Of a stretch of 64,000 nt of DNA, positions 1-8,541 are shown in pieces. Under the pieces are notes generated by a model. It was not told the origin of the DNA, did no database searches, and saw only the letters and a program-made list of their open reading frames with translations. The DNA comes from Paenibacillus sp. Soil750 (GTDB lineage: Bacteria > Bacillota > Bacilli > Paenibacillales > NBRC-103111). The translations under genes were made by a program, and so were the position numbers. Each line of letters opens with the position of its first letter. Within the stretch, counting starts at the first letter, position 1. The stretch spans positions 1 through 64,000 of the forward strand of contig NZ_LMSD01000019.1 in NCBI RefSeq assembly GCF_001428045.1, written 5' to 3'.

Positions 1-46
1 TGTCTTGATTCGCTCATGGAAAGTGTCTTGATTCGCTCATGGAAAG
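1..46. repeat. perfect tandem duplication of a 23-bp unit
   Basis: The first 23 bases of the window are repeated exactly and directly adjacent (1-23 and 24-46). The window edge cuts any earlier copies, so the true copy number is unknown. No open reading frame runs through it. Confidence 0.85.
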
Positions 47-60
47 ACACCTCTTAGTTA

Positions 61-530
61 ATAGTTAAGATTATTATCACTTCTACACTAAGAGACGTCC
101 ACTATTAATTCTAAGTGCAAAAAGGTAGTTATTTTCTGCATATTCGCCTGTACTGATGAAAATGGGTGGAATTAACTACGTATTATCCAGTTATTTGATT
201 ATAAGGTGAAAATATTGAGGATTTAACTGTACTTTTTCCCTCTAATTGGCTGATCCGGGGCATTAGCAGCTATAACAGTGGGGGAGAGAAGAGAAAAAGA
301 GGGAGTGGTTTGGGGAATTAAGTGGGATAGGAGTAGTAAAGGTAAATCAGTAGTAAAGGTAAATCAGTAGGCTAGGAGCAGGATGGTAGCGGGAAGTGAG
401 TGGGTGGTCTAGGAGTAGCTAGTAGTGGGAATTAAGTGGGATAGGAGTAGTAAAGGAAATCAGCAGGCTAGGAACAGAATAGTAGCAGAATAAATGGTCT
501 AGGAGTAGCTTAGAGGGGGAGGAAATGAAC
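61..530. repeat. non-coding stretch with an imperfect 114-bp tandem duplication
   Basis: No convincing gene is visible here. A block beginning GGGAATTAAGTGGG at 313 is repeated from 427, giving a period of about 114 bp. Both copies hold AGTAAAGG, AAATCAG, GGCTAGGA and GGTCTAGGAGTAGCT in the same order. The first copy has an extra internal duplication of TAGTAAAGGTAAATCAG. The plus strand from about 270 to 530 is strongly purine-rich. Confidence 0.65.
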
Positions 531-543
531 TTCATCAATGCAA

Positions 544-568
544 ATAAGAGCGGATGATCCGCTCTTAT
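544..568 (-). terminator. hairpin terminator after the small hypothetical gene
   Basis: A perfect 11-bp stem (ATAAGAGCGGA / TCCGCTCTTAT) with a 3-nt loop starts about 20 bp after the stop of the minus-strand gene at 588. Only a short T tract follows on that strand, so termination may be partial. Confidence 0.6.
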
Positions 569-587
569 CACACTCAACTAGTTCGTG

Positions 588-905
588 CTATCCGCCAAAT
601 GCGTCGCGAAACGCCTCATTCAAGGTTTCCAGCTCTACGTTCCATATAGGAGCGACCTCGGGCGCAACATGTTCGCCGAACCAGTCAGCTAGCAATCGAC
701 GGTTGCTGCCATTTTCGACGATGAAGGGGAGATTGAGCATCACTTTTTTCACGTAAATGGTCTCGGCAGACTTGATTTGCTCGGGCGTGAGCCATATTTT
801 TAACCGTTTAATGGTCCGATATAGCTCCTTGTTGCAGGCTCTCCGAATGGCACGAGCGTTGGGGAGTTGCTGTTTATGTCGTTCACTTTGTTTCTGATAC
901 ACCAT
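588..905 (-). CDS. small conserved-looking hypothetical protein
   Basis: This encodes about 105 residues of unrecognised function. The protein is basic in its N-terminal half and has no signal peptide or membrane segment, so it should be cytoplasmic. The central part (ACNKELYRTIKR, YVKKVMLNLPF) and the tail (LLADWF...WNVE...FRDAFGG) look like a conserved fold, but I cannot name a family. I chose the internal ATG at 905 because GAGAGGAG lies upstream of it, although the 13-nt spacing is long. The reading frame extends to 944, but that ATG has no Shine-Dalgarno sequence and sits inside a hairpin. It lies 70 bp after the MMPL gene on the same strand and could be read as its distal cistron. Confidence 0.6.
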   Translation of the reverse strand: MVYQKQSERHKQQLPNARAIRRACNKELYRTIKRLKIWLTPEQIKSAETIYVKKVMLNLPFIVENGSNRRLLADWFGEHVAPEVAPIWNVELETLNEAFRDAFGG

Positions 906-921
906 ACAGGGATCGACGCTC

Positions 922-952
922 CTCTCTCTGTTATGTGTATGCACAGAGAGGG
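922..952. repeat. inverted repeat between the hypothetical gene and the MMPL gene
   Basis: CTCTCTGT at 924-931 pairs with ACAGAGAG at 943-950 around an 11-nt loop, with one or two more pairs outside. There is no T tract on the minus strand, so it is more likely an RNA processing or attenuating hairpin than a terminator. Confidence 0.45.
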
Positions 953-976
953 CGGAGAGCGACTAGGGACAAGAAT

Positions 977-3187
977 CTATTGCGCCCAAGTTCGTGGAGT
1001 ATGGGTATGCTTCGCCTTTGCCTCGCGCGGCCCCATATAGCTCATCAGTGCTGGCAGCAGCATGCCTCGAACGAGGAAGGTGTCGATGAGAATACCAGCC
1101 GCCATCGCGAAACCAAACAGCAGCAGCTCCTGCAACGGCTGCGTCATTAAGACACAGAAGGTCGCCGCAAGCACGATGCCGGCCGAAGAAATGACGCCGC
1201 CCGTTAACGCCGCGCCGCGTTGTACAGCCTCTCGCCAAGGATGGCGCTGCGCTTCCTCTTGCACCCTAGACACCAAAATGATGTTATAGTCTACGCCTAA
1301 CGAGATGAGGAAGATAAAGGTGTACACGGGCAGACGGTAGCTGAAGGCATCGTGTCCAAATCCGAAATGAAACACACTCCAGACCACTCCCATTGTAGCC
1401 GCGTAGGATAGCAACATAGTAGCCATCATGGTAAGCGCCAATCGAAGGGAGCGGGCTTGCCAGATCAGCATAACGGTAATCAATAACGTAATGAGTGAGA
1501 AAATAACCAACGTATCCCGCTTATTCAGGGAACGGACATCAAGCTGTTCCGCCGTTTGCCCTGCGTAATGCAGAGTGAACTGGCCGGTCTCGAAGCCACT
1601 CTGCCCAAGCAAGGCTTCGCTATCCTTGCGTAAGCCGGAGATCACCTCTAGCGCAGCTTGATCATAGGGATTCATTGTCAGAATCAGCTGGAACTTCATC
1701 GTATGCTTAGGTAAATTGGCATTCGCAGAAGTGAACTCAACTTGATTGACCCCCGGTGTTAGCGAACTAATCCCCTCCTGCTCCCGGATAAGCCCGGTTA
1801 GTGTATTCATTTTGCTAATAAATGCCTCATCCCAAACGATTTCTTTCTTCGACTCCAAAAGAACAGTGACTGGCGCTAATTGCCCAGGAGGAAACTGCGC
1901 CTCTAACGTGTCAAAGCCTTGTCTAGAAGAAATATCGCTAGGGAAGGATTTCATGAGATTAAACGAGTAGCGCATACCGAACGTAGTTAGAGCAGGTGCT
2001 ACCAGAACGATAATGAGCACGAGAGCGGTTATCCGCGGCTTTGAGGTAACGTGAGTACTTACCCAAGCCCAGAAGCCGCGAGACTCTTCATTCAGATGGG
2101 CCACTTCCGAACGTGGGATAAACGGCCAGAAAGCTCTTCGCCCAATTAAGGCAAACATAGCAGGAATTAACGTCAGTCCACCGAGCAAAATAACCACCAT
2201 CGCAATTGAAAAGACTGGTGCAAAGTTATGATAGGGCTTGAACACAGCTGCGAATAACGTGAGCATGGCAATGAGTACGGTGCCGCCGCTGAAGAAAATC
2301 GGTTCAGCCACGTTGGAGAAAGCCTTCGACATCGCCTCGTACTTAGAATCCGTTGTCCGCAGGGCGGAACGATAGCGCGCAATAATAAATAAGCAGTAAT
2401 CGGTCAACACAGCGAAAAGTAAGATCATCATGATGGAGAGGGATTGCTTCTCGACGAAAATCCAGCCCATCTTGCCTGCTAAGCCTATGACTCTATCGAC
2501 AACTGCATACACCATGCCTGCGATAACCAAGGGTAACAATGCCAACAGCGGTGATCGGTATATGATGATTAAAATGATAAGAATGATCCCCAGTGTGGCG
2601 AGCATTAGCACAAAATCGGCCTTTTTGAAGAGCATAATGGTATCGGATGAGATGCCCGCGGGACCTGTGATGTCAAGCTGCACCGTCCCTAAGCCAATCT
2701 GATCCGATGTTTGACGAATCTGTTCGAGCGTATCATAGACAGGACCAGATGCCAGATCCTTCTGGAGGGAGAGCGTTAACAAGAGCGTTGTACGATCTGC
2801 GGAAAATAAGAGCTCTTGCTGCGCCGCGGGCATTTGATGAAAAGGAAGAGAACGTGTGACGTATGCCGGTTTCTGATCAGAAGCCAGCCACTTACTTATG
2901 CTAGTTATAGCGCCACGTTCAGCATCCGTGATAGGTTGCTCGGAATGGAACACGAGGATAGCAGTTAAGCCGTCCGAGGAAGGATAGGCCTCTTGTAATA
3001 ACTGTTTAGCTTCTTCGGATAGTGTATGGCCAGCTAAGCTGCCTTCACCGCCGCTTTGGGCGACTTCTTTGGAAGATGGCGCAAATGCGCTTAATAAAAG
3101 GATAGCAGCTAGCCAGCTGATGAGTACAATTTTGACTCCTTTGGAACTGCTTACGAACTGAGCAAGACGTGTTAATGCATGTTTCAT
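977..3187 (-). CDS. MMPL family (RND-type) transporter
   Basis: A 736-residue membrane protein with the MMPL/RND layout. There is one N-terminal transmembrane helix (about residues 15-35), a large extracytoplasmic domain, five or more helices at about 190-375, a second extracytoplasmic domain, and a final helix bundle from about 580. The segment LLFAVLTDYCLFIIARYR matches the conserved Asp-Tyr region of the family, mirrored near the end by ISLGVDYNIILVSRVQEE. MMPL proteins export lipids, siderophores or drugs using the proton gradient. The start at 3187 follows GGAGAGGGG; the frame stays open to 3259 without a better site. It is the last gene of a response regulator-kinase-exporter operon, like YdfHI-YdfJ of Bacillus subtilis, so the kinase probably controls it. 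The substrate is unknown. Confidence 0.9.
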   Translation of the reverse strand: MKHALTRLAQFVSSSKGVKIVLISWLAAILLLSAFAPSSKEVAQSGGEGSLAGHTLSEEAKQLLQEAYPSSDGLTAILVFHSEQPITDAERGAITSISKWLASDQKPAYVTRSLPFHQMPAAQQELLFSADRTTLLLTLSLQKDLASGPVYDTLEQIRQTSDQIGLGTVQLDITGPAGISSDTIMLFKKADFVLMLATLGIILIILIIIYRSPLLALLPLVIAGMVYAVVDRVIGLAGKMGWIFVEKQSLSIMMILLFAVLTDYCLFIIARYRSALRTTDSKYEAMSKAFSNVAEPIFFSGGTVLIAMLTLFAAVFKPYHNFAPVFSIAMVVILLGGLTLIPAMFALIGRRAFWPFIPRSEVAHLNEESRGFWAWVSTHVTSKPRITALVLIIVLVAPALTTFGMRYSFNLMKSFPSDISSRQGFDTLEAQFPPGQLAPVTVLLESKKEIVWDEAFISKMNTLTGLIREQEGISSLTPGVNQVEFTSANANLPKHTMKFQLILTMNPYDQAALEVISGLRKDSEALLGQSGFETGQFTLHYAGQTAEQLDVRSLNKRDTLVIFSLITLLITVMLIWQARSLRLALTMMATMLLSYAATMGVVWSVFHFGFGHDAFSYRLPVYTFIFLISLGVDYNIILVSRVQEEAQRHPWREAVQRGAALTGGVISSAGIVLAATFCVLMTQPLQELLLFGFAMAAGILIDTFLVRGMLLPALMSYMGPREAKAKHTHTPRTWAQ

Positions 3188-3261
3188 AGCAGGTTCATTC
3201 CCCTCTCCTAAATCTACTTCAAATAGTAGGAGAGGAATATGAACGGATGATGAATGCAAGA

Positions 3262-4641
3262 TTACATTCGGGGTAGGTGGACAGTGAACGTTGTCCCTTT
3301 GCCGAGCTCACTCTGGACATGAATACTGCCACCGTGCAGTTCGATGATTTTTTCAACAATCGATAAACCAAGGCCCGTGCCCGTACTGGCGCGGTTTCGG
3401 GAGCGATCCGCTTTATAGAAGCGGGTGAAAATATGAGGCAGCTCCGACTCCGACATGCCAATCCCTGTGTCGCTCACCACGACGGTGACCTCCATCTCTG
3501 ATGACTGAATCGCAATGTGTAATGCGTCATGAGGACGAGCGTATTTGATACCATTCGTAATAAGGTTAAGCCAAACCTGATGCATCAATTGGTGGTCGGC
3601 CGAGACGTCAGTTTCCGGTAGATCTAGTTCGATGTCGAGCGCCTTTTCCGACCATTGCCACTCCGTATGAATGAGAATTTGGCGGATTTGTTCATCCAGC
3701 CGATACATAGTGCGCTTAACTACATGACTCTCTTTATCTAATGAGGCTAGCGTTAGCAGCTGTTTACTGAGGGAGGACAATCGTTTGCTTTCGTCTAAAA
3801 TGATATGAAGATAGCGCTCCTTCTCTTCTTCGGAGGTCGTCTGATCCAATATGGATTGGGCGAAGCCTTGAATCGAGGTTAACGGAGACTGGATTTCATG
3901 GGAGACATTGCCCACGAATTCCTGTCGCATAGCTTCTACCTGTTTGAGCGATTGCGCCATGAAGGTAAAATCTCGTGCAAGCTCCCCGATTTCATCTTGA
4001 CGGGAAACATCCATCGTCATCTCGTAACTGCCGCCAACGATTCGTCGTGTGGCTTCTCGCAATCTTTTGACAGGCTTCACGATGAATTGGGAGAAAATAA
4101 TGATAAGAACGATGCTGAACAGGAAGGTAAGTCCGAGCAGAAAAGCCATCAGCACGCGCACGCCGCCGATCTGCTGTTCCAGATTAGGCCGAACAAACAA
4201 GGCATACGTTTTCCCCTGCACCTGAACAGGGACACCGATGCTGTTGCGCAGGCTATTTTCAAAATAGCCGATCACCATCAGAACATGCCGCTCCTGCAGC
4301 ATACCACGGTACGTTTCTCCCGCTAAAACACGCTGAATCTGTTCCGGATCGAACTGCGTATGTTTATATGGCGTCCCATAGAAGGTCCCTGTCATCTGGT
4401 CATTCACGACATACAGCTGGAACCCCATATTGGCGATATGAGTGAAATACGTGGCAGGCTCTACGTTGGGCATTTCTTCGTAAAGAGAGCGGATTTCGGT
4501 TGTGATTTTCCAAATTTGTTCCTCGTTCTGATCCCTTAATTTCGTTAGATAATACCAATTCGAAAGAAAGAGTGCGAGTACCGAGCTGACCATGGCGATG
4601 AGAATAAACGTAACAACGATGCGAAAATATAATGTTTTCAC
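3262..4641 (-). CDS. two-component sensor histidine kinase
   Basis: A 459-residue membrane kinase of the HisKA class. Transmembrane helix 1 is at about residues 7-29 and helix 2 at about 164-190, enclosing an extracytoplasmic sensor of about 130 residues. A HAMP linker follows, then the H box (NVSHEIQSPL, phospho-His near 248), the N box (LITNGIKYA), and the G boxes (DTGIGM and GTGLGLSI). All catalytic motifs are intact. It starts with GTG, and its first bases overlap the stop codon of the upstream response regulator (GTGA), so the two are translationally coupled. The signal is unknown; regulation of the downstream MMPL exporter is inferred from the operon. Confidence 0.93.
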   Translation of the reverse strand: MKTLYFRIVVTFILIAMVSSVLALFLSNWYYLTKLRDQNEEQIWKITTEIRSLYEEMPNVEPATYFTHIANMGFQLYVVNDQMTGTFYGTPYKHTQFDPEQIQRVLAGETYRGMLQERHVLMVIGYFENSLRNSIGVPVQVQGKTYALFVRPNLEQQIGGVRVLMAFLLGLTFLFSIVLIIIFSQFIVKPVKRLREATRRIVGGSYEMTMDVSRQDEIGELARDFTFMAQSLKQVEAMRQEFVGNVSHEIQSPLTSIQGFAQSILDQTTSEEEKERYLHIILDESKRLSSLSKQLLTLASLDKESHVVKRTMYRLDEQIRQILIHTEWQWSEKALDIELDLPETDVSADHQLMHQVWLNLITNGIKYARPHDALHIAIQSSEMEVTVVVSDTGIGMSESELPHIFTRFYKADRSRNRASTGTGLGLSIVEKIIELHGGSIHVQSELGKGTTFTVHLPRM

Positions 4642-5318
4642 CCTTCCGTCACCTCAAGCTTGTAACCAAGTCCTCTTACTGTCGTAATCATAAAGTCACT
4701 TGTTTTCTCATAAAAACGCTCCCGCAGTCGCTTGATATGAACATCGATGGTTCGGCTGTCACCTTCATAATCCGTGCCCCACAGCATGTGAATCAGCTGC
4801 TCACGCGTGAAAATGCGCCCTGGATGACTCGCCAATTGGGCGAGCAGCTGAAATTCTTTGAGCGGCAGCAGCAGCGTTTCACCTGCGATCGTGACTTCAT
4901 AGCTTTTGCGGTTGATGACCGTTTGACCAAGTGTAATCATCTCCGAAGAAACCAACTGGTATCGCCGCAATAAAGCACGCGTACGGAAGAGCAGCTCTTT
5001 CGGCTCGAACGGCTTGACCACATAATCATCGGTGCCTGAGGCGAAGCCTCGCTCTTTATCTTCAATCTCACCTTTGGCGGTCACAAGAAGAACCGGAATA
5101 TCGTAGTGCGCGCGGATTTCCGCACATAGTTCCAAGCCGTCACGCAGCGGCATCATGACATCAACAACGGCGAGATGGATTTGTTCGGTTTCCAGCAGCC
5201 TCGAAGCTTGCTCACCGTCACTTGCTTCAAAGACCGCATACCCTTCTTTGGAAAAAAGGAAGCGCATGAGCTCGCGAATATGGGCATCGTCATCGGCGAC
5301 GAGTATATGTGTTTTCAT
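4638..5318 (-). CDS. OmpR/PhoB-family response regulator
   Basis: A 226-residue regulator. The receiver domain covers about residues 1-115, with the acidic pair near the start (ADDD), the phospho-acceptor Asp in VVDVMMP, and the conserved Lys in VVKPF. A winged-helix DNA-binding domain follows, ending in the usual TVRGLGYKLE. The start at 5318 is preceded by GAAGGTG at good spacing; the frame is open ten codons further without a site. It is the first gene of the operon with the kinase and the MMPL transporter, and presumably activates that operon. Confidence 0.93.
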   Translation of the reverse strand: MKTHILVADDDAHIRELMRFLFSKEGYAVFEASDGEQASRLLETEQIHLAVVDVMMPLRDGLELCAEIRAHYDIPVLLVTAKGEIEDKERGFASGTDDYVVKPFEPKELLFRTRALLRRYQLVSSEMITLGQTVINRKSYEVTIAGETLLLPLKEFQLLAQLASHPGRIFTREQLIHMLWGTDYEGDSRTIDVHIKRLRERFYEKTSDFMITTVRGLGYKLEVTEG

Positions 5319-5371
5319 TGGGGAAGCACCTTCTTCATTGGGAATCAATTGAGCTTGGCCTCAGTGTAAAC

Positions 5372-5451
5372 GAAAAAAAACCTTAATGCCACTTCTGATA
5401 TCGAGTCGCCTGCTGGTGACGATTCGAGGGGCAGAAGGTAGCATAAGGTTT
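5372..5451 (-). terminator. branched intrinsic terminator after the cupredoxin gene
   Basis: On the minus strand AACCTTATGC pairs with GGCATTAAGGTT and is followed by eight T. Nested arms CTTCTG/CAGAAG and CTCGA/TCGAG lie inside. It separates the HPP-cupredoxin unit from the response regulator operon. Confidence 0.7.
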
Positions 5452-5481
5452 CGCTGGAATAAAACAGAACCAGGGAGGTTT

Positions 5482-5928
5482 CTAATAGACCTCGATATAG
5501 CCGATCATCGGACCATTATGCGCCATATCGGTATGCGTCATACAGATGAGGCGATACGTCCCCGCTTGGTTGGCGGTAAAATGAACGATGGTTTCTTTGC
5601 CTTTTTTGATCTCACCGCTGATATTGAGTCCTTCGATGAAAAAGGGGTGACTCTCGCCATTGATGCCAAGGATGCTAAGCTTGATACGCTCGCCTTTCTT
5701 AACAGCAATGGTGCCAGGGTCCCAGCGGTAAGCCTCGATGGTTTTGCCATCAGCTGTGGTGGATTTGAACTCCCCAACAACCATGTGAATGGTGCGTTCT
5801 GATGTGGGTTCACCTAAGGTTGGCAGGATGTTTTCCCGATTTAGATACACCCAACCGATAAGAATAAGTAGAAGTGCGGCTGATAGCTGATAGAAATGTT
5901 TGCGTTTGACAATCCATACTCGGGACAT
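5482..5928 (-). CDS. membrane-anchored cupredoxin-domain protein
   Basis: A 148-residue protein with a basic N-terminus, one transmembrane helix (about residues 13-30) and an extracytoplasmic cupredoxin domain. The likely type 1 copper ligands are the His of ESHPFF and the Cys, His and Met of CMTHTDM. That C-x2-H-x2-M spacing is the one used by amicyanin. There is no lipobox and no second Cys, so it is not a CuA centre. The likely role is copper-dependent electron transfer or copper/nitrogen-oxide handling at the outer face of the membrane. The start at 5928 has AGGAGG eight bases upstream. It follows the HPP gene on the same strand and probably shares its transcript. Confidence 0.8.
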   Translation of the reverse strand: MSRVWIVKRKHFYQLSAALLLILIGWVYLNRENILPTLGEPTSERTIHMVVGEFKSTTADGKTIEAYRWDPGTIAVKKGERIKLSILGINGESHPFFIEGLNISGEIKKGKETIVHFTANQAGTYRLICMTHTDMAHNGPMIGYIEVY

Positions 5929-6009
5929 AGGGTCCGCCTCCTGTACAAGGGTCTTGTACATCTTATGCGGAGGCTTGTCAGCGCATGAATTGGAATTACA
6001 CGGAACGTG

Positions 6010-6492
6010 TCACCACCACTTCGTGGGATAGTGGGCTTTGGTTGCCCGGTGATACCCGCAGGCAACGAGCACGATCAGCGCTGCGCCGAGCAGCACCGGC
6101 GTAAGCAGGAAGCTCCAGCCGGCGCCGGTGAGCATCACGAGCAGCGGGTCAGCGCCTGCAGGCGGATGCAGCGTTCGCGTCAGCTGCATGAGCGTGATGG
6201 CGGCGCCGACCGCGAGGGCGAGGCTCCACGCGTGCACGCCGAACGCGGTGAGGGCGCAGAGCCCGACGAGCGTGCTCAGCACGTGGCCGCCGATGAGGCT
6301 GCGGGGCTGAGCGAGCGGGCTCTGCGGGAGCGCGAAGGCGATGACGCAGGAGGCGCCGAAGGGGGCCATCAGCAGCGAGGTGCGAGCAAAGTCGCCGAGT
6401 AAGCTGCACAGCAGGATGGCGATGAAGCCGCCGATGCCGGGGATGAGTTTGATGAACATGGGAGAGAGTTGTAGTCGAAGACGAGTGAACAT
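6010..6492 (-). CDS. HPP family integral membrane protein
   Basis: A 160-residue protein of four or five transmembrane helices, carrying the family signature HPP in TRTLHPPAGA and the conserved MAPFGASCV segment. HPP proteins occur in bacteria and plants; some plant and cyanobacterial members have been linked to nitrite transport across membranes. A copper protein is encoded next on the same strand, which would suit nitrogen-oxide chemistry, but that is inference. The coding region is far richer in GC than its neighbours (most third positions are G or C), suggesting a different origin or strong codon bias. GAGGC lies upstream of the ATG. Confidence 0.82.
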   Translation of the reverse strand: MFTRLRLQLSPMFIKLIPGIGGFIAILLCSLLGDFARTSLLMAPFGASCVIAFALPQSPLAQPRSLIGGHVLSTLVGLCALTAFGVHAWSLALAVGAAITLMQLTRTLHPPAGADPLLVMLTGAGWSFLLTPVLLGAALIVLVACGYHRATKAHYPTKWW

Positions 6493-6540
6493 GTGGGGTG
6501 CCTCTTTTCTTTGTTGTTTTTCCCATTTTCTTTAATGGTT

Positions 6541-6568
6541 TTCTCATTATCATATGGTATCATGAGAA
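6541..6568. promoter_or_regulatory. palindromic candidate operator between HPP and lysR
   Basis: TTCTCAT at 6541-6547 and ATGAGAA at 6562-6568 form perfect arms of a 28-bp imperfect palindrome in the AT-rich divergent intergenic region. LysR regulators commonly bind such sites between their own gene and a divergent target. Confidence 0.5.
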
Positions 6569-6634
6569 TATGTATTTGAATAACGAATGATTATGATATC
6601 TGACATTTGATAATCCGATGGGTGGTGTAGGGGC

Positions 6635-7549
6635 GTGTTGGAACAGCTGGATGGGCGGAGCATGAAAACTTTCATCACCGTGATGGAAGAAAAGAGCTTC
6701 AGCAAAGCCGCGCTTAAGCTTGGTTATGTACAATCCACGGTGACGATGCATATTTTGCAGCTGGAGCAAACCTTGGGACAATCTCTCTTTACACGGTTGC
6801 CGCGTGGCGTTGAATTGACAGCGGCGGGCCGAGAGGTGGCGCCTTTTGCGTATCGATTCTTGCAGTTGGGAGAATCCTTGCAGGAGAAACTAACGGGCTT
6901 ACAGGAGCCCAAAGGTGTGGTGCGACTGCGCGCGCTGGAATCGTTCTGCGTGCCGCATCTACCGATGATGCTGCCGACGTTGTTCGAGCAGTTTCCGCAC
7001 ATACAGCTGCAGCTGGAAACGGGCTTTCAACGCGACATTGTTCAGGAGGTGTCAGCGTTCCGTGTGGATTTGGGCATTGTGCCGCGGGATCCTAAGGTGC
7101 GCAATCTCACTTTTACCCCGCTGCTCGAGGATGAATTGGTGTGGGTAGGGGCTCCGGCGCTAGTGAAGCGCATCGAGCTGGAAGGCTGGGAAGCGATCGC
7201 ACAGACACAGGTCATCGGCTTTGGCAGCCGCTGCATATATCAATCTTTGGCTTCCCAGGTACTGATGACGGACAAAGGGCTCTCTACGTTTACCGAAATG
7301 GCCTTCGACAGTACGGAAATGCTCAAACAGACGATGATGTGCGGCATGGGCCTCTCCTTGCTGCCTGTCACTGCTGTTCAGAAAGAGCTTGAAGCGGGTC
7401 AGTTGCTTCGCGTTGCGTCGGAGACAGCGATTCCGTTGGAACATGGGCTGATTCACCGTGCAGGCAAAGAGCTCAGTGCACCTGTGGAAGCTTGCAAATC
7501 GCATATTTTGGCTTATTTCAGCAATGAGTTGCATACAAGTAGAGGATAG
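6635..7549 (+). CDS. LysR family transcriptional regulator
   Basis: A 304-residue regulator. The N-terminal winged helix-turn-helix (about residues 5-65) includes SFSKAALKLGYVQSTVT and the family-typical LEQTLGQSLFTR and LTAAGREV. A two-lobed effector-binding domain follows from about residue 90. It begins with GTG at 6635 after a weak GGTGGTG-type site; an ATG nine codons later has no usable spacing. The gene is divergent from the HPP-cupredoxin pair, its most likely target. The inducer cannot be read from the sequence. Confidence 0.88.
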   Translation: MLEQLDGRSMKTFITVMEEKSFSKAALKLGYVQSTVTMHILQLEQTLGQSLFTRLPRGVELTAAGREVAPFAYRFLQLGESLQEKLTGLQEPKGVVRLRALESFCVPHLPMMLPTLFEQFPHIQLQLETGFQRDIVQEVSAFRVDLGIVPRDPKVRNLTFTPLLEDELVWVGAPALVKRIELEGWEAIAQTQVIGFGSRCIYQSLASQVLMTDKGLSTFTEMAFDSTEMLKQTMMCGMGLSLLPVTAVQKELEAGQLLRVASETAIPLEHGLIHRAGKELSAPVEACKSHILAYFSNELHTSRG

Positions 7550-7864
7550 CGGCATGTCTATGATAGAATGTGGATGAGATTAGAATGGGTAACACGTACA
7601 AGTTAGACCTCATAGGGGAAGTAATAGGCATTTAATAGGAAAAACTACAGCTAATTATGAGGATTTCAACGGAAAAATTAGAATATATGGAAAATACCCA
7701 GCTATTTTGCGGATTATAAGTGATTTCGAGAGGAATAGGCGAATTTAGATGGATAAAATCCAGCTATTCTCTTTCTTTTGATCCTATGGGCCCAATTAGA
7801 TGTACTTTTTCCAGCTAAGTAAGTAGCGAATGTAAGGGAAAGTGAAGCGAAGAGAGGGTTACGG
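7550..7864. repeat. non-coding gap with degenerate CAGCTA-type repeats
   Basis: No gene is seen. Four similar A-rich stretches ending in CAGCTA occur near 7640, 7690, 7750 and 7815 (for example AAAAACTACAGCTAAT and AAAATACCCAGCTATT). The same kind of motif recurs at 39,265-39,440. The last 20 bases hold the ribosome binding site of the dedA gene. Confidence 0.5.
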
Positions 7865-8464
7865 ATGAGTGAGTTAATTCATAGTGTTTTGGTGTATTTG
7901 GAAGGTTTGGGGTACTGGGGAATATTCCTTGGACTCATGTTGGAGGTCATTCCGAACGAATTGCTTTTAGCCTACGCAGGGTATCTCGTATCCAAAGGTC
8001 AAATTAACTTCGTAGGTGGTATGGTTTGCGCGGTTATCGGGGGGACGTTGGCCCAAATCGTGCTATATTGGATCGGGCGTTATGGCGGCAGGCCTTTTCT
8101 GGAGAGATACGGCAAATACCTGTTGATCAGCAAGCATCATATCGATGTGGCGGAAAGCTGGTTCAACCGGTACGGCACGGGGATGATTTTTACAGCGAGA
8201 TTTATTCCGATTGTGCGTCATGCGATCTCATTGCCAGGCGGTATGGCGAAGATGCCTTTGGGTAAATTCTCCCTTTACACGGCATTAGCTTTAGTTCCTT
8301 ATTCGTTCTTATATATTTATTTGGGCATGAAATTGAAGGACAACTGGGAGACGATTGGCGAGTACGCGGGGCCTTATATTAAACCATTGATTATCGCTGC
8401 TGTCGTGCTGACGATCCTGTATGCGGGCTATCAATTTTATCTCAAAAGAAAAACGAAAGTCTAG
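7865..8464 (+). CDS. DedA family membrane protein
   Basis: A 199-residue member of the DedA (SNARE-associated/VTT domain) family. It has helices at about residues 15-40, 48-70, 130-160 and 170-192. The conserved acidic EVIPNE near residue 27 and the core motif FTARFIPIVRHAISLPGG are both present. DedA proteins act in membrane homeostasis; some flip undecaprenyl phosphate or phosphatidylethanolamine. AGAGAGGG precedes the ATG. It stands in front of the thioredoxin-fold and MBL genes on the same strand, 77 bp apart. Confidence 0.9.
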   Translation: MSELIHSVLVYLEGLGYWGIFLGLMLEVIPNELLLAYAGYLVSKGQINFVGGMVCAVIGGTLAQIVLYWIGRYGGRPFLERYGKYLLISKHHIDVAESWFNRYGTGMIFTARFIPIVRHAISLPGGMAKMPLGKFSLYTALALVPYSFLYIYLGMKLKDNWETIGEYAGPYIKPLIIAAVVLTILYAGYQFYLKRKTKV

Positions 8465-8541
8465 TAAGGTTGATTTGGCGGTTTCGCCTTGCTTTTGATA
8501 CAATGAATGAGAAATAGGATGATCCTGGGAGGATGACAACG

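Noticed and set aside
963..1238. Reading frame in another phase inside the MMPL gene
   Set aside because: It is a shadow of the MMPL coding sequence with no ribosome binding site and a low-complexity product.
6007..6402. Long opposite-strand reading frames over the HPP gene
   Set aside because: They arise from high GC content. They are rich in Arg, Ala and Gly, lack any fold and overlap a clear family member.
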